Below are positions 47,946 to 59,104 of a stretch of 64,000 nucleotides of DNA, in pieces. Position 1 is the first letter of the stretch; the number at the start of each line of letters is the position of its first letter. The DNA is from Delphinus delphis (taxonomy: Eukaryota > Chordata > Mammalia > Artiodactyla > Delphinidae): NCBI RefSeq assembly GCF_949987515.2, contig NC_082699.1, positions 75,488,281 to 75,552,280 of the forward strand, written 5' to 3'. The notes below the pieces were generated by a model. It had not been told where the DNA came from. It worked only from the letters and a program-made list of their open reading frames with translations, and made no database searches. The translations under genes and the position numbers were made by a program.

Positions 47946-48031
47946 TTCTTTTTTTTTCTTTTTCTTTTTTTTTCCCGTGTCCCCTGCATTGGCAGGCGGA
48001 CTCTCAACCACTGCGGCACCAGGGAAGGCCC
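47946..48031 (-). mobile_element. Head-only CHR SINE fragment
   Basis: A T-rich tract (47946-47973, its A tail in sense) joins directly to 'cccgtgtcccctgcattggc' and the head through 'ccactgcggcaccagggaag'. Only about 58 bases of body remain, ending just before the B-box 'ggttcgtgcc'. It is 53 bases from the opposite-strand full-length copy. Confidence 0.9.
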
Positions 48032-48054
48032 TGCTTGGGATATTATCATGACTA

Positions 48055-48700
48055 CTTATCATCTACCTCCATTCATCTCTTCACTTGCAATTAGTTCTCG
48101 ATATTGCAAAGATAGCGATCTTTCTAAAATAGAAATCTCATTATTTGAAACTGCTTAAGATTTCACAATCATCATCAAGACAAATTTCAGCTCCTCAGGA
48201 TTCAGACGAAGTGTCTTTTTAGACTTCCATGTAATTATTTCACCATACCGGTTGCTAAATATGTTTGAGATTTTTTTTAGAATCTGAGTTTCTACCATAT
48301 AGCCATATTGAAGACAATAAAGTTATGCAAAAAGACAGTGTACTCATTCCTATGCCTTCAAAAATGTCATTCCTTTTCCCTTTTATATCCTCAACCTCAT
48401 AGTAAATTCCTATTCATCCCCTAAGAATGTGCTCAACTAAACTTGTCTTTTCAAGAATTACTGTGCCTCTTTTTCTCAAGCAAAGTGATGTGTCTCCCTC
48501 TCTGTTTCCAAGGTACCCTGTGTATAAGGGTGTTATAACATAGTTCACGCTGCATAGTCAGTACTATTTGAATTTTCTGTCTCTTCCTCTAGATGAGAAA
48601 GTTGAGGAGAAGCACATGTCTTTCTCACTTGCACATCTCAAACAGAAAGCATGGTAATTAGCACATAGCTGATAGTCAATAAATGTTTGGTAAAGCAAAT
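48055..48700 (+). mobile_element. L2 LINE relic
   Basis: 'agcgatctttctaaaataga', 'cagctcctcaggattcagac', 'catcccctaagaatgtgctc', 'aactaaacttgtcttttcaa' and finally 'tgatagtcaataaatgtttg' run in L2 order from coding end to 3' terminus. Confidence 0.6.
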
Positions 48701-49375
48701 ATATGAAGTTAAACCACATTTTAAGTACTCAAGGATTTGCATTACGTTTATATCCAAATTTAACTGAACCAAAAAATTTAGTATTTGGTGCTTTATACCA
48801 AACATTTGGGTATCTAACAAGATCTGTATTTTTCTTTAACAGATATGATTAATTGGGTTTACCTGTGTTATGTGCAGTCATGTTTTCTGTTCCTTGTGGC
48901 CAGCATTCTCTACCACCTTTGTTCCATGACTGCAAGCCAGAAAGGTTTGTTTGTTTAGTTATTTCCAACTGTGCTGGTCTTCCTTCTGGAGGCGTAGGTA
49001 AACTCTGGGTGCCAACACAGATCACCTCTTCACAAACTATCTTGACACCATTGAATAATTTTAATAAAAATGTATAATCCAGCCCTACTACAATTATCGT
49101 TAACATAAAAATATGGTTCCATGTGCCAAGCACAAAATAGCAAAAATGAAAATATATATTTTTAATGAGTCAAGGTTGAGATGACTACTGTCACGCACTG
49201 GTGTTAGAGGTCAAAAATATTGACTCCTTCTAGACTGCAACTTCACAATATACATCAATAGCCTCAAAGTAAACTTAGATGCACCCATATTAAAGAGTCT
49301 CTCTTAGTGAACTAGTCAAATAGGATTTTTATGTTCTTCTCATATTCTGAACACTGTCATTCAACAATCCATCTT
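48701..49375. other. Unassigned DNA
   Basis: No named repeat. A 94-codon minus frame (48849-49133) has no domain. Confidence 0.4.
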
Positions 49376-49379
49376 ATTT

Positions 49380-49595
49380 ATTTATGAAGATATTTATGGC
49401 GATATTATTCCTAATTTTGAAAACATTGGAAGTGTTTAAATTTCTCAACATTAGAAATTGAGTAAATCATAGTATGGTCATCATGTTTAGCGTTACGCAC
49501 CTGTTTACATGTTGTGTCAAAGAATATTCAGCGCTGCATAAAAACACTCAAGTGAAAATGTAAGATGTGTAGCTTTACAGAAAATGCGATCCCGA
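49380..49595 (+). mobile_element. Old L1 3'-end relic
   Basis: 'gaaaacattggaagtgttta', 'attgagtaaatcatagtatg' and 'gaaaatgtaagatgtgtagc' then 'gcgatcccgatt' keep the order of an old L1 ORF2-end segment ('aattggaaacaacctaaatg...aataaattatgg...gatccc'). Confidence 0.45.
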
Positions 49596-49599
49596 TTAT

Positions 49600-49800
49600 G
49601 CAAATTAATCCAACAAGTGTGTTTTAGAAGCTGCTTTGTGTGCCGGACATTATGGTAGGAGTCAGAGACAGAAAGCTGAACAACACACCTCTTTGTGAAG
49701 AGCCCTACCCTCGCAGAGCTCATATGTGTAATCGATCGTACAGGATGAACAGGCACAGATGGAGGAAGAGGTAAAGGAAACACAGTTGAAGAGAATGCAG
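49600..49800 (+). mobile_element. Ancient interspersed repeat, family uncertain
   Basis: 'gctttgtgtgccggacatta', 'tggtaggagtcagagacaga' and 'gccctaccctcgcagagctc' match the same ancient pattern as the relic at 21910. Confidence 0.45.
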
Positions 49801-50199
49801 TAGAATGCAAGAGTGGCTTTCCCTGAATGATGGGACTATTGTAAATGTCTAGTTTGCCATTCTCATTTTTCTTTTTTGCCAAATTTCTACTAAAAACAGG
49901 TAGTGCTTTTATCATTTTTTATTATTATTTTTTAAGAAAAAAAATCATCATGATTATTCATCTCTACTGACCAGGTCAGATCCAGCCAGCAGAGCATCTG
50001 GAATAATAATTTGTAACTACTTTATCCTGGAGACTTCAGCAAGCAGCCATGTGATTGATGATCACATGGACTGCACTGTGGTTTCACATCCCATCGTGGT
50101 CATGATCTAATACTCAGCCCAAGTGGAACTCCTACACAGGACAAAATGCAGAGTGAAGACGAAAACGCTACCCCTTGCGATGTGTCTTCTACGGGTACA

Positions 50200-50355
50200 G
50201 CTATTGTCATCCTTGATTTTGGATTATTCTCAAAACAACTCTGCAAATGGGTTTTGGTCTCATCGCTGCACAGATGCAGTAAAGGAGGCTCAGAGACTGA
50301 AGTTACTTTGCAACCTCAGGCAGTATGAGAAACCAGATCTTCCTGGGACCAAAAT
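50200..50355 (-). mobile_element. MIR relic
   Basis: Plus-strand 'ctcaaaacaactctgcaaat', 'gcacagatgcagtaaaggag', 'gctcagagactgaagttact' and 'ttgcaacctcaggcagtatg' follow the reverse-complement MIR. Confidence 0.5.
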
Positions 50356-50385
50356 TCTATCATCTTTCGACTACAAAGCACCCTT

Positions 50386-50410
50386 TCTTCCTTCCTTCCT
50401 TCCTACCTTC
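50386..50410. repeat. Short (TTCC)n
   Basis: About five TTCC units. Confidence 0.8.
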
Positions 50411-50885
50411 TTTTTGAGACTTACTGTATCCTAGGCATTGTTCTAACAAAACATGTTCTCAATCTACCCTATGCACCAGTTGTCATTACCCTCACTTTGT
50501 ATATTTCTGGGAACAAATATATCCCTTTGTATAAATGATAAAGCAGATAAGAAATTAAAAATGTCCAAGTACAAGAACAAGGAAAAACCCATTTCCCCAA
50601 CCTGAAAACACAGAAAGTGACTAGAAACAGTTTTCCATTAGAAAGAGAAGCCAGCCAATACTTGTGTGGGTTTGAGGATGCAGGTAGATCAGAGGCAAAA
50701 CGGTTTTTAGAACTCAATTTCCCTATTATGTCTGTACCAAAAGGCAGTGACTGACTTGCACAAGCTATATAACCTCTGAGTCACGTCAACAGATATTACT
50801 CGCCAGCCATTCACCACAGTCCTGAATTAAGGTGATCATACTCTTGGGTGAGAGACTGACATATAAACAATTCTTTACAAAACAG
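50411..50885. other. Unassigned DNA
   Basis: The first part ('ttactgtatcctaggcattg') is MIR-like; the rest is not recognised. Confidence 0.35.
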
Positions 50886-50889
50886 TCCC

Positions 50890-51115
50890 ATTGCTCTTTA
50901 CTCACTTACTCAACAGATGTGTAGAACTTGCCCTGAGCCATATGTTATTCTAGGTGCTGGAGGCACAGTGCTGAATAAAATACAGTAGTCAAGGCAAGAG
51001 GTGCAGATAGAAGGTTAAGAGAACACCTCCAAGGCAGTGATTAATTCTGCCCAGAGGTGGGCTGTAAGAGGAAAAGCTGAGAGAAAGTGACATTTAAGGA
51101 AAAGGAAGAACTGGG
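50890..51115 (+). mobile_element. Ancient interspersed repeat, family uncertain
   Basis: 'tgagccatatgttattctag', 'gtgctggaggcacagtgctg' and later 'aaaagctgagagaaagtgac' match the uncertain ancient family, here with the 'gtgctgg.g.cacag' core well preserved. Confidence 0.5.
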
Positions 51116-51525
51116 AATGTTGGATGAGGCTGTACGTTTGCTTCACTCTTTCTTGCCTGAAGCCACCTATGTGCTGGCTTCCTCTAGTGGGGTTTACTGT
51201 AGTATTTATAGGTAGAGGACCATTCAGGGGCCTTCAAAAATCCCCTCGCCTTTTGGTAGCCCCCATGGAGCTTGAGTCGACAATTCTATGGAAACTGGCT
51301 TTTCTCTCATCTGTACAAGCCTTTGGGTGCTTTTCCGTTTGGATTTAAACTCGTCCTGCTTTGCTTCTTGGGCAGGAGTCTAGACAATGGACAGAATCAG
51401 AAGGAGGTACATTTTGCCACAAATCAGGAAGCTGTCAGTGACACCCAAAAATGGAATGTGTGATCCCGGAAGGCAGGAAGGTCTTTGTTCCAAACTTGTT
51501 CCAGTTGATGAAAAGTACAGCTGTC
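51116..51525. other. Unassigned DNA
   Basis: Nothing recognised. Confidence 0.4.
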
Positions 51526-51529
51526 AGTG

Positions 51530-51715
51530 ATACACCATGGACACCTACACGGAGAGAGACTGGGCCTTCTGTGCCTCACTTTACTCCTCAGAAAAAAAGA
51601 TAAAAATAATGGCTATCTCATAGCCCCACTGTAAAGATAACATGGGCTAATACATGATTGAGTGTTTCCAGTAATGACAGGTATGGAAAAAACCCTCAAT
51701 AAACATTTAGCTTGT
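51530..51715 (+). mobile_element. MIR SINE relic
   Basis: 'tgtgcctcactttactcctc', 'aaaagataaaaataatggct', 'cactgtaaagataacatggg' and 'accctcaataaacatttagc' follow sense MIR. Confidence 0.65.
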
Positions 51716-52425
51716 ACGAGTCTTAGTAATAGAAGTATCAGTGGTCGTAATTCTCCATCAGTAAGATGTATTAAGATGCTTATCTGTATTATTGATACTA
51801 TCAGCTCTTCAGAAAGTTCTAGGTTAAGGTGCTTATCGTCCCCTTTTCAACTTATTTTTCTGTTCTTTTTCCTCCTCATAAATAGAAAATCCATCTTCAA
51901 TTTGAGAAGCACGGTTTGGGGCACTTTGAATAGGAAAATGTTAGACCAGGGAGTGATCATGCAATAAGTTTTATAATCTAAGACATCCATGGGACAGATG
52001 CTAGAACTAAGCAATCCAATAGAAAAACTAGCCACATGGGTCTTTTTATAGTTGACCTAATTAAAATTAAATAAAATTAAAAACTCAGTTCTTTGGTAGA
52101 CTAGCCATTCACAGTCAGTAGCTGGCAAATTGAAGACTGCAGATATGGGACATTCACATCATTGGAGAGAGTGCTATTGGACAGCATTTTTCAAGGAGTC
52201 AAGCATACGCACACACACCCCAGTGGCAGATTGGACGGGACTTTACCACGTGTTCTGTGTGGCCCCGCCTCCCTCTCCTTACTTCTCACCACCTCAGACA
52301 CTCCACTCTTCCTTTTGTCACAGCGCTGTCTCCCCCAGCTGAAAGCTCTGAAGACACACCCTTTTCTCAGTGCATGCCTACACACCCATACTCTCTCCTT
52401 ACACACCACACATTCACATCTTTAC
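51716..52425. other. Unassigned DNA, possibly L2-related at its right end
   Basis: The pyrimidine-rich right part (52260-52425) may be upstream L2. Open frames of up to 147 codons arise from this C/T-rich composition and have no domain. Confidence 0.35.
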
Positions 52426-52429
52426 CTGT

Positions 52430-52765
52430 CTGTTGTTCTCTCCTGTTTCAAACCTCAGCTCAACCATCATTTCTCAGTAAGCCCCCCACCCAGACCTCCA
52501 GGACCCAGGCTTTTCCCCCTGTTACATATCCATACCTTCCCATCATCTCTTTTTATGGGCGCTTCGTATAGGTGTGCTTTTATGTTTATTTATGAGATTG
52601 CTTGATTAAAATCCAAATCTTCCAATACACCAAAAATTCCATGAGAGCAAAGATGATGTCTGGTTGGGCTCACCATTTTATCTCCATACCTAGCCTAGTA
52701 CCTGGCACATACTGGAGTTGCAATAAATATTTGGTGAATGAATGAATGAAGGAATGACTGAATGA
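52430..52765 (+). mobile_element. L2 LINE 3' end
   Basis: 'cctcagctcaaccatcattt', 'ccatgagagcaaagatgatg', 'cctagcctagtacctggcac' and 'gcaataaatatttggtgaat' followed by the (TGAA)n-like terminus are a textbook L2 3' UTR. Confidence 0.8.
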
Positions 52766-53235
52766 GAGTGGGAGAGATCACTCTGGCTAGTGTGGATACG
52801 GGCAGGCCTCAGGGAGACGTGGATGCTTTCTCTAGCCTGTGACCAGTCAAGTTGCTAATAGCCTATCAAAGAGGCATGGTCCTTGTTGGGCAGAAGGACA
52901 ATAATCTTTTATGGTACTGAAATGTGCTTAAGAGGAAAAAATATCTGATCCGTAGCAGGGAGAAAAGATTAGCGACTTTTTCTTTCCAGAGGCTGAACAA
53001 TTTATACAATGACCATGCTCTAGTGCATCAGCTCCAAACAACTTAGAAACACAGGGGCCCTGCTTTCATTATAGAAAACCTGAAAGCAGAGTCAGCTTTT
53101 TGTTTAAACTTCCTGCTCTTGGAAATTGCTATTCACTTATTCTTTGTTACATCTTTTGGACAAATATTTAATGAACAACCACTTCGTTTTTAAATTCTGT
53201 GTGCTGCTCTGTGATTATCAAGAAAATCAATGGTC
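52766..53235. other. Unassigned DNA
   Basis: Nothing recognised. Confidence 0.4.
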
Positions 53236-53239
53236 CAGC

Positions 53240-53405
53240 TTTGGTGAGCCGTTTACCCTGCACCGGACACTGTGCTGAATGCTGTACTTGTGTGGTCTCA
53301 CTTAATCCTAAGAGCAGCCCTATGAAAGAGCTATCATTATTATTACCTTTTTAAGATAAGAACACGACAGACAAAAAAGTTCAATAACTCGTCTTATCTC
53401 TACAA
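53240..53405 (-). mobile_element. MIR SINE relic
   Basis: 'gcaccggacactgtgctgaa', 'gtggtctcacttaatcctaa', 'gagcagccctatgaaagagc' and 'tcattattattacctttt' are a clear reverse-complement MIR. Confidence 0.75.
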
Positions 53406-53739
53406 CTACTTAACCTCCCTGTGACCATCTCCCATGGATAAAGTGTGGATGCAAATCAGAGTTATTTCTCAGCACAGGAGTGAGGACTGCATGAGAAAAT
53501 ATACACGCACGACTTGGAAGCCATTCAAAGTGCGCTATTATTTCCCTTAGAATTAATTTGTTGGCTCTTTGCCTTATGCATCAGACCTACGCTCAGGTTG
53601 TCCACAGGCTTGCTCTAACCTAACATCACTGACTATCAGAGGTGAGAGAGGCTTTAGGATCTAGAAGAAAGGCATTTTTCTGCAAACCACAGATGCACAG
53701 CATGTAGGTGCGCTTAGTGTAAGGGGTTATCAGACTGTG

Positions 53740-53870
53740 GCATATGCCACCCCAGACATAGCACTGAGCGTGTTCACAAGTGAAACCTTATTTAATCTTC
53801 ACAAAGTCCCCTGTAAGGTGTTAGCAACCCTGACATGACAGTTAAAGTCATGCAGGTAACGAATGAATGA
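53740..53870 (-). mobile_element. MIR SINE relic
   Basis: 'catagcactgagcgtgttca', 'cttatttaatcttcacaaag' and 'cccctgtaaggtgttagcaa' follow the reverse-complement MIR 3' half. Confidence 0.55.
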
Positions 53871-55498
53871 AACGTAACCCTTTGTTAAGGAGCACCACGT
53901 GTTGTTGTGATTTTACGATCTTTTTTGATAAATCTGACTGTAAAGCAAAGGGGTTTAATTGGCTTCTCAAGAGCTGTAAGATGCTGTGGAGGTTCCTCAA
54001 TGATCCCCACGGAAGGAGTCAGGAATTAGGGGGTAGAAGGAGGTGGTGAGCGAGCACAGTTTGGGACCTCCACTGCTACTGTAAAACTCTTCTATTTTCC
54101 TAAAAATTGACATTTCCCATAAGAATGCATCTGAACACATAGGTGAGTTTACCAGTGCCTCTTTGATCTAAAGCGGGTCTGTCAGAAGCACAGGGCGTGA
54201 CCTGGACTTGTGATTGGTGTCTGCAGGGGGTGGGGACAGTTTGGTAGGACTGAGCCCTTAACCCGTGGAATCTGCTGCTCTCTCCAGGTAGACAGTGCCG
54301 TCATCGAGTTGAGTTGAAGGACACCATACTGGTGCCCTAAAACTGCTTAGTGGTGTGGAAATCCTCCCAACCCCTCCCTCACATTGGAACTGGTCCAGAA
54401 ACTTTAGCATCTTTCCCCCCATCACTGCCTTAGAAAATGAAATTCAGCATTACATAATACTTCTAAAGGTCTAAGTTGCTACGTCTCGCTTTAGGGGGTA
54501 AGTCTAGAACCTTTGTATCTTAAAATGTTTAAGGATTAAAACTGTGACCACCAAGTGGAGATTGCTTTAGCTTGCTGCTCAGAAAGCTGCCCAGAGAGAG
54601 TTCCAGGTGCCCTAAGTAGGCAGAGGTGTTAGGCTCTCAGGGACTTTCTTTAGAATCCTTTATCATGAACAGTTTGATATTATGTACGTGAGAGTTTAAG
54701 CTAACTGTAGAAGTTACTTCTTGTCTTAATCAGAAATACACCCTCCACAGATGGCAACTAGGGATTTTAGTTATCTTTAACTCTGTTCAACACCAGATGT
54801 TTTCCTAATTAGCATAATGAAAGTCAGAAACAAATTTTCAATGGTGAAATTATGGACTTTATAAATAGGATACAAAACTCTAGAAATAGGCTCTTGGTGT
54901 AATAAATAGTATTCAAGAAATATGAACTAGCTAAAATGTTTTACTGTAATTCCCAGCATGGCATGGAAACGGCATATGGACTTAGAAGTTCTTCTCTGTT
55001 GAATACCTTTCAGATTGGCATCCAAGCCATGGTTTAGCAAAAGGTCCTGGGACCTTGGGTTCTGAGGGTTCTGTTTGTCCTAAGGCTCTAGATTACTACT
55101 GTCTTTTTGACCAAAGGATTTTTACATATAAAGGGCCATCAGAGCACCTACAAAAATAGAGTTAGGATATTTTTCAAGCTATACGACTGCTTTGGATAAT
55201 GTATATTTGTTTTAAAAATTTTATACATCAACCCTTGTATGCATTCAGCATTGTACTGAGCACTTGGATGAGAAATGACTAATTAATAATACCCCAGCTT
55301 CAGGAAGCTTGTTATCTGCTAAGCAAGAAACAATTACAGGTACATTAGCAGGTACAAAATTTGCATCCAGGAAGAGAAGGGGACTTTTGGAAAGCAGAGG
55401 ACCCAGTCCACCCTTGACACCTGTGTCTTCATCCCGAGCCACTTCTCTCTTCTCCCTGGCACCATATTTCATCTTTTTCACCTTATTCTCCATTCTTC
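53871..55498. other. Unassigned DNA
   Basis: No gene. 55240-55350 ('gcattgtactgagcacttgg', 'cttcaggaagcttgttatct') again resembles the uncertain ancient family. Confidence 0.4.
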
Positions 55499-55701
55499 TT
55501 TTTTTTTGGCTGTACGCGGGCCTCTCACTGTTGTGGCCTCTCCCGTTGTGGAGTACAGGCTCTGGACGCGCAGGTTCAGCGGCCATGGCTCACGGGCCCA
55601 GCCGCTCCGCGGCATGTGGGATCTTCCCGGACCGGGGCACGAACCCGCGTCCCCTGCATCGGCAGGCGGACCCCCAACCACTGTGCCATCAGGGAAGCCC
55701 C
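55499..55701 (-). mobile_element. CHR-type SINE, minus strand
   Basis: Full-length: T run 55499-55507 (the tail), 'ggctgtacgcgggcctctca' through 'caggcggacccccaaccact' and the head ending at 55701. The 142-codon frame at 55309-55737 crosses it and is an artefact. No clear target-site duplication. Confidence 0.95.
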
Positions 55702-57560
55702 ATCCCTCTGGTTTTGATTTCACGTCAGCACTCTTAGCTACAGCTCCTCTGGCTTCTCCTTTGGGTTATGTTGCCTCCAGTTCCCGACCTCGGCACCCCG
55801 CCTTCACCCCCGTCTCTTGTAGAGATGACTGGAGCTTGGGAGGGAGAGTGGTTTGGTCTCAAAGACAGACTTGAGCATCTCAGGTAGTGGGATTGCCTGG
55901 GGCGGAGAGGTGGGAAGAGAAGAGAAAGGAGCCAGCTGTAAACCTCTGCTGTCAAAGGCTGGGGCTGGGCGTGTGTCATCGACATGAAAGGAGAGAGCAG
56001 GGAACATACACAGGCGTCAACGGGGAAAGTGGGTGCGGAGGGTGGCAGTGAAGGGAGAGAAAGGCTTCGAGAAGAAGGTAGCAGAATAATCACCCTCTTT
56101 TTCTAGTTCATGTTCCAGCCTGGTATCAGTTTTCCCCGGGGACTGCACAAGACAATTTTCAGAGAGCTTTTCTCTCCACCAAGGTTATCTGCTGCCTTCT
56201 GTTAGGTTCAGAGGAGAAAGGCACCTACCTATTAAATGTTCATACACATCACTCTATTTTTCCAGGAACTGGCTTCTTGTATTTTATTCCGATACCTGCA
56301 TATTATTTTCTCCTTTCCTGTCAGCCTCATTAGATGAGTCCCATTTCAGCAGAGACATCGATTAGCGGGCTTTCTCTGAGTAGTTACAGGTACTGATGCT
56401 TGACGCCAATATCCAGAAATGGAGTAGGTGAGGACTGTGTATAGATGAGGGCTTTGAACACCTGAGCACAGCACAGGCCATTTCCTGGAGAAGAAAAAGA
56501 GAAGGGACCACTGATGTGGTATATGGAACCAGGTCCTGCTTAAATGCTGACAGCCTGTAATCACTGGCTGGGAGCATCTGAAACGCTTTCATTGCATACG
56601 TCACATGAACGCTGCAAAGGATGAAGACCTGAGTCTACTTAGAGAGAGTGAACTCTTCTTTTTGTCATGTCAGATTCATTCTTTTGCTTCTGTATTTTTT
56701 CCTTTGTGTAGAAGAATTAAATTATTCATTTTCTCTATTCTTTCTCATGTTCATTTTTTAAAAAGTCCTCATGCCAGCACTGAGATGACAAGAGTTGAAT
56801 AAAACCCAGGCCCCCCGCCCCGGGAAGTACCCAGTTCTATGCGCACCCTTGCTGCTGATTGCAATGCTGTCTCTTCCTTTTCAACCTCATTTGCTGTCCC
56901 TTCCTGCCACGTATGTGTGATAGTCAAAAGGACAGTAAGTAACGAATCAAGAGTACTTTGTTCTAGAGGTTGACTCCACCCATTTTTTTTCACAAATAAA
57001 ACCTGCTATTTAGAGAAGTTTATGATTTACAAACTATGCTTTACAAAACCCTTGGTCAAATTTTGTTTTCTTTCATCTTGACCAAACTGTGGGGCAGGTA
57101 TTAACGTCTTCCTTTACTTAACCTCACTGAGGCTCATCTTACTCCTATCCCAGCGATCTTTCTGATATAAGCTCTCCGGCTCACGACCTGACCCCAAAAA
57201 ACATTTCAAATACTCCTTAATTCACCAACCTAAGACTGTTCTTCATACATCAAGCTCTAGGTGTGATGTTATAGATGAGATAAAAATAAATAAGTCATTC
57301 AATGAAAAGGTCAAGGTATCTGTGCTCCTGCCTGGTTTGCAGGGACTCATCCCCTTCACCTAATTGTCCAGAACCAGTTTCTATCCCCTGATATTGCACA
57401 TTCCGGAGGCCTCATACAGATGACATCACACAGAGCTGTGCTCAGACACTCCATCCAGACCCTGAAAATATCCCTTCCTCAGTCACTGGAGGATGGATTC
57501 TTCCTAACTGTCCCTTGCCTGATGGATTTAAAAGATTAATTCACTGATTGACTTATTCCC
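55702..57560. other. Unassigned DNA with a purine-rich segment
   Basis: 55800-56090 is unusually G/A-rich on the plus strand ('gggagggagagtggtttgg', 'gagaagagaaaggagcc'). A mirrored 119-codon minus frame reflects that composition. No named repeat or gene. Confidence 0.4.
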
Positions 57561-57564
57561 ACAA

Positions 57565-57850
57565 AACATATTTATTGAGGCTGTGATCCGTGCCTAGAAT
57601 TTTGTTAGGTGATGTAGGCATAAAAATTCTAACTTCAAGTGCCTCGAGTCATTGGGGGACCATAATGTATTAAATGCTTTCCCATGGACCAATCTTTACA
57701 TAAATGGTTTTATATAATAGGCTCAGCAGTCTTATAAACAACATTTGACTACTCGTAGAACATCTATTTATTGCATACTTACGATATGGTAGGCACTGGA
57801 CATGCTTGTTTATAGGGTGGCAAACCATGAAGAAATGAGAACGTCAAAAA
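57565..57850 (+). mobile_element. Ancient interspersed repeat relics, family uncertain
   Basis: 'catatttattgaggctgtga', 'gtaggcataaaaattctaac' and 'agtgcctcgagtcattgggg' fit the ancient pattern; 57765-57830 ('attgcatacttacgatatgg', 'taggcactggacatg') may be a second piece. Confidence 0.4.
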
Positions 57851-57937
57851 ATGTCCTAAGGCTTTCCAGTAGCCAGAGTTAATCTATATCTGCTTGACAC
57901 CAGTCAGCTCCCTTTCACCAAAATAGAAAGACACCCA

Positions 57938-58317
57938 TATGATCCAGCGATCCCACCCCTGGGTATATCCCCAGAGAAAACCATACTTATTTACTTATTT
58001 ACAAAACAGAAACAGACTCACAGACTTAGAAAACAAACATGCGGTTGGTTACCAAAGGGGAAAGGTGTGTGGGGAGGGATAAATTAGGAGGTTGGGATTA
58101 ACATATGCACACTACCATATGTAAAACAGGTAATCAGCAAGGACCTACTGGATAGCACAGGGAACTCTCCTCAGTATAATAACCTATAATGGAAAGAATC
58201 TGGTAAAGAATGGATATATGTATATGTATAACTAAATCACTTTGCTGTGTCCCTGAAACTAACACTGCATTGTAAATCAGCTATTCTCCAATATAAAATA
58301 GAAATTAAAAAAATAAT
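57938..58317 (+). mobile_element. L1 3' end with 10-base target-site duplication
   Basis: Begins inside ORF2 ('gatccagcgatcccacccct', 'gggtatatccccagagaaaa'), then the 3' UTR: 'ggggagggataaattaggag', 'caaggacctactggatagca', 'cactttgctgtgtccctgaa' and an A-rich end. 'aagacaccca' at 57928-57937 and 58318-58327 marks the insertion. A deletion joins the ORF2 piece to the UTR ('cttatttacttatttacaaa'). Confidence 0.93.
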
Positions 58318-58369
58318 AAGACACCCAGAAGCTTTTGTGAAAGGGGTACTTCAGTCAAGCTTGTAGGAT

Positions 58370-58765
58370 GTACAACAACTAAAATTGAGTTGAATTAATA
58401 TTGAATGTCTACCAAATGCAGACAGTGGGCACCTTCTGAAGGCTGAGACCAGGGGGACAGTGGATAAGAGATGAATATACAACAATATGCTAAGAAATGG
58501 GGGAAGTTGGAACAAGACACTATGGGAGAAAGTTTTTTTAAAAAACTCTATAATTTGAAGAGAATCAGGAAAGACTTTTCAGAAATAGCCTTCCTTATAC
58601 TCAGAGAGGAAGGCAACAGAGCTGTGCAGGCAGAAGGAACTAGAGAAACTGGTGTCTGGAGATGGACAACTTGAGACTCATAAAATGATTCCACTGCATG
58701 TAACACTTATTACGTGAATGTGATGGAGAACATCAAAGATTTTATTGGAATAGAAAGCTCACAGC
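58370..58765 (+). mobile_element. Ancient interspersed repeat, family uncertain
   Basis: 'ttgaatgtctaccaaatgca', 'acagtggataagagatgaat', 'ttcagaaatagccttcctta' and 'gtgcaggcagaaggaactag' reproduce a longer stretch of the same ancient family. Confidence 0.45.
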
Positions 58766-58797
58766 CAACAAATGACTGAACTCATTTGACTAAAAAG

Positions 58798-59003
58798 CAG
58801 GGTTTTTGAAATTACAGCCTGCAGGTAAAATGCAGCTGACTCCTTGCTTTTGTGAATAAAGTTTTATTGGAACCCAGCTATACCCATGGCCCCTGTCACA
58901 TTACAGCAGCAAAAGTGAGGTGTTGTAACAGAGACCATAATGCCCACAAAACCAAAAATATTTACTATCTGGCCCTTCTACAGAAAAAGTTTGCTGACCC
59001 CTG
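58798..59003 (-). mobile_element. MER20 hAT DNA transposon
   Basis: About 206 bases from 'cagggtttttgaaattacag' to 'aaaagtttgctgacccctg', with 'gtgaataaagttttattgga', 'gtgttgtaacagagaccata' and 'aaatatttactatctggccc' inside. Non-autonomous, with no transposase. Orientation is relative to the consensus beginning 'caggggtcggcaaac'. Confidence 0.9.
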
Positions 59004-59086
59004 CCTGGATTGGTATTTGATTCTCTTGACCTGGAGATCTAGGGAAAGTTTTTGATCATACCTGTTCTTTGTTGTTCTTACTGTAT

Positions 59087-59104
59087 TTGTGTGTGTGTGT
59101 GTGG
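59087..59104. repeat. Short (GT)n
   Basis: About eight GT units. Confidence 0.85.

Noticed and set aside
52162..52605. 147-codon plus-strand open frame, the longest in the window
   Set aside because: Driven by a C/T-rich stretch leading into an L2 3' end; low-complexity His/Ser/Pro/Leu composition with overlapping frames of similar length.
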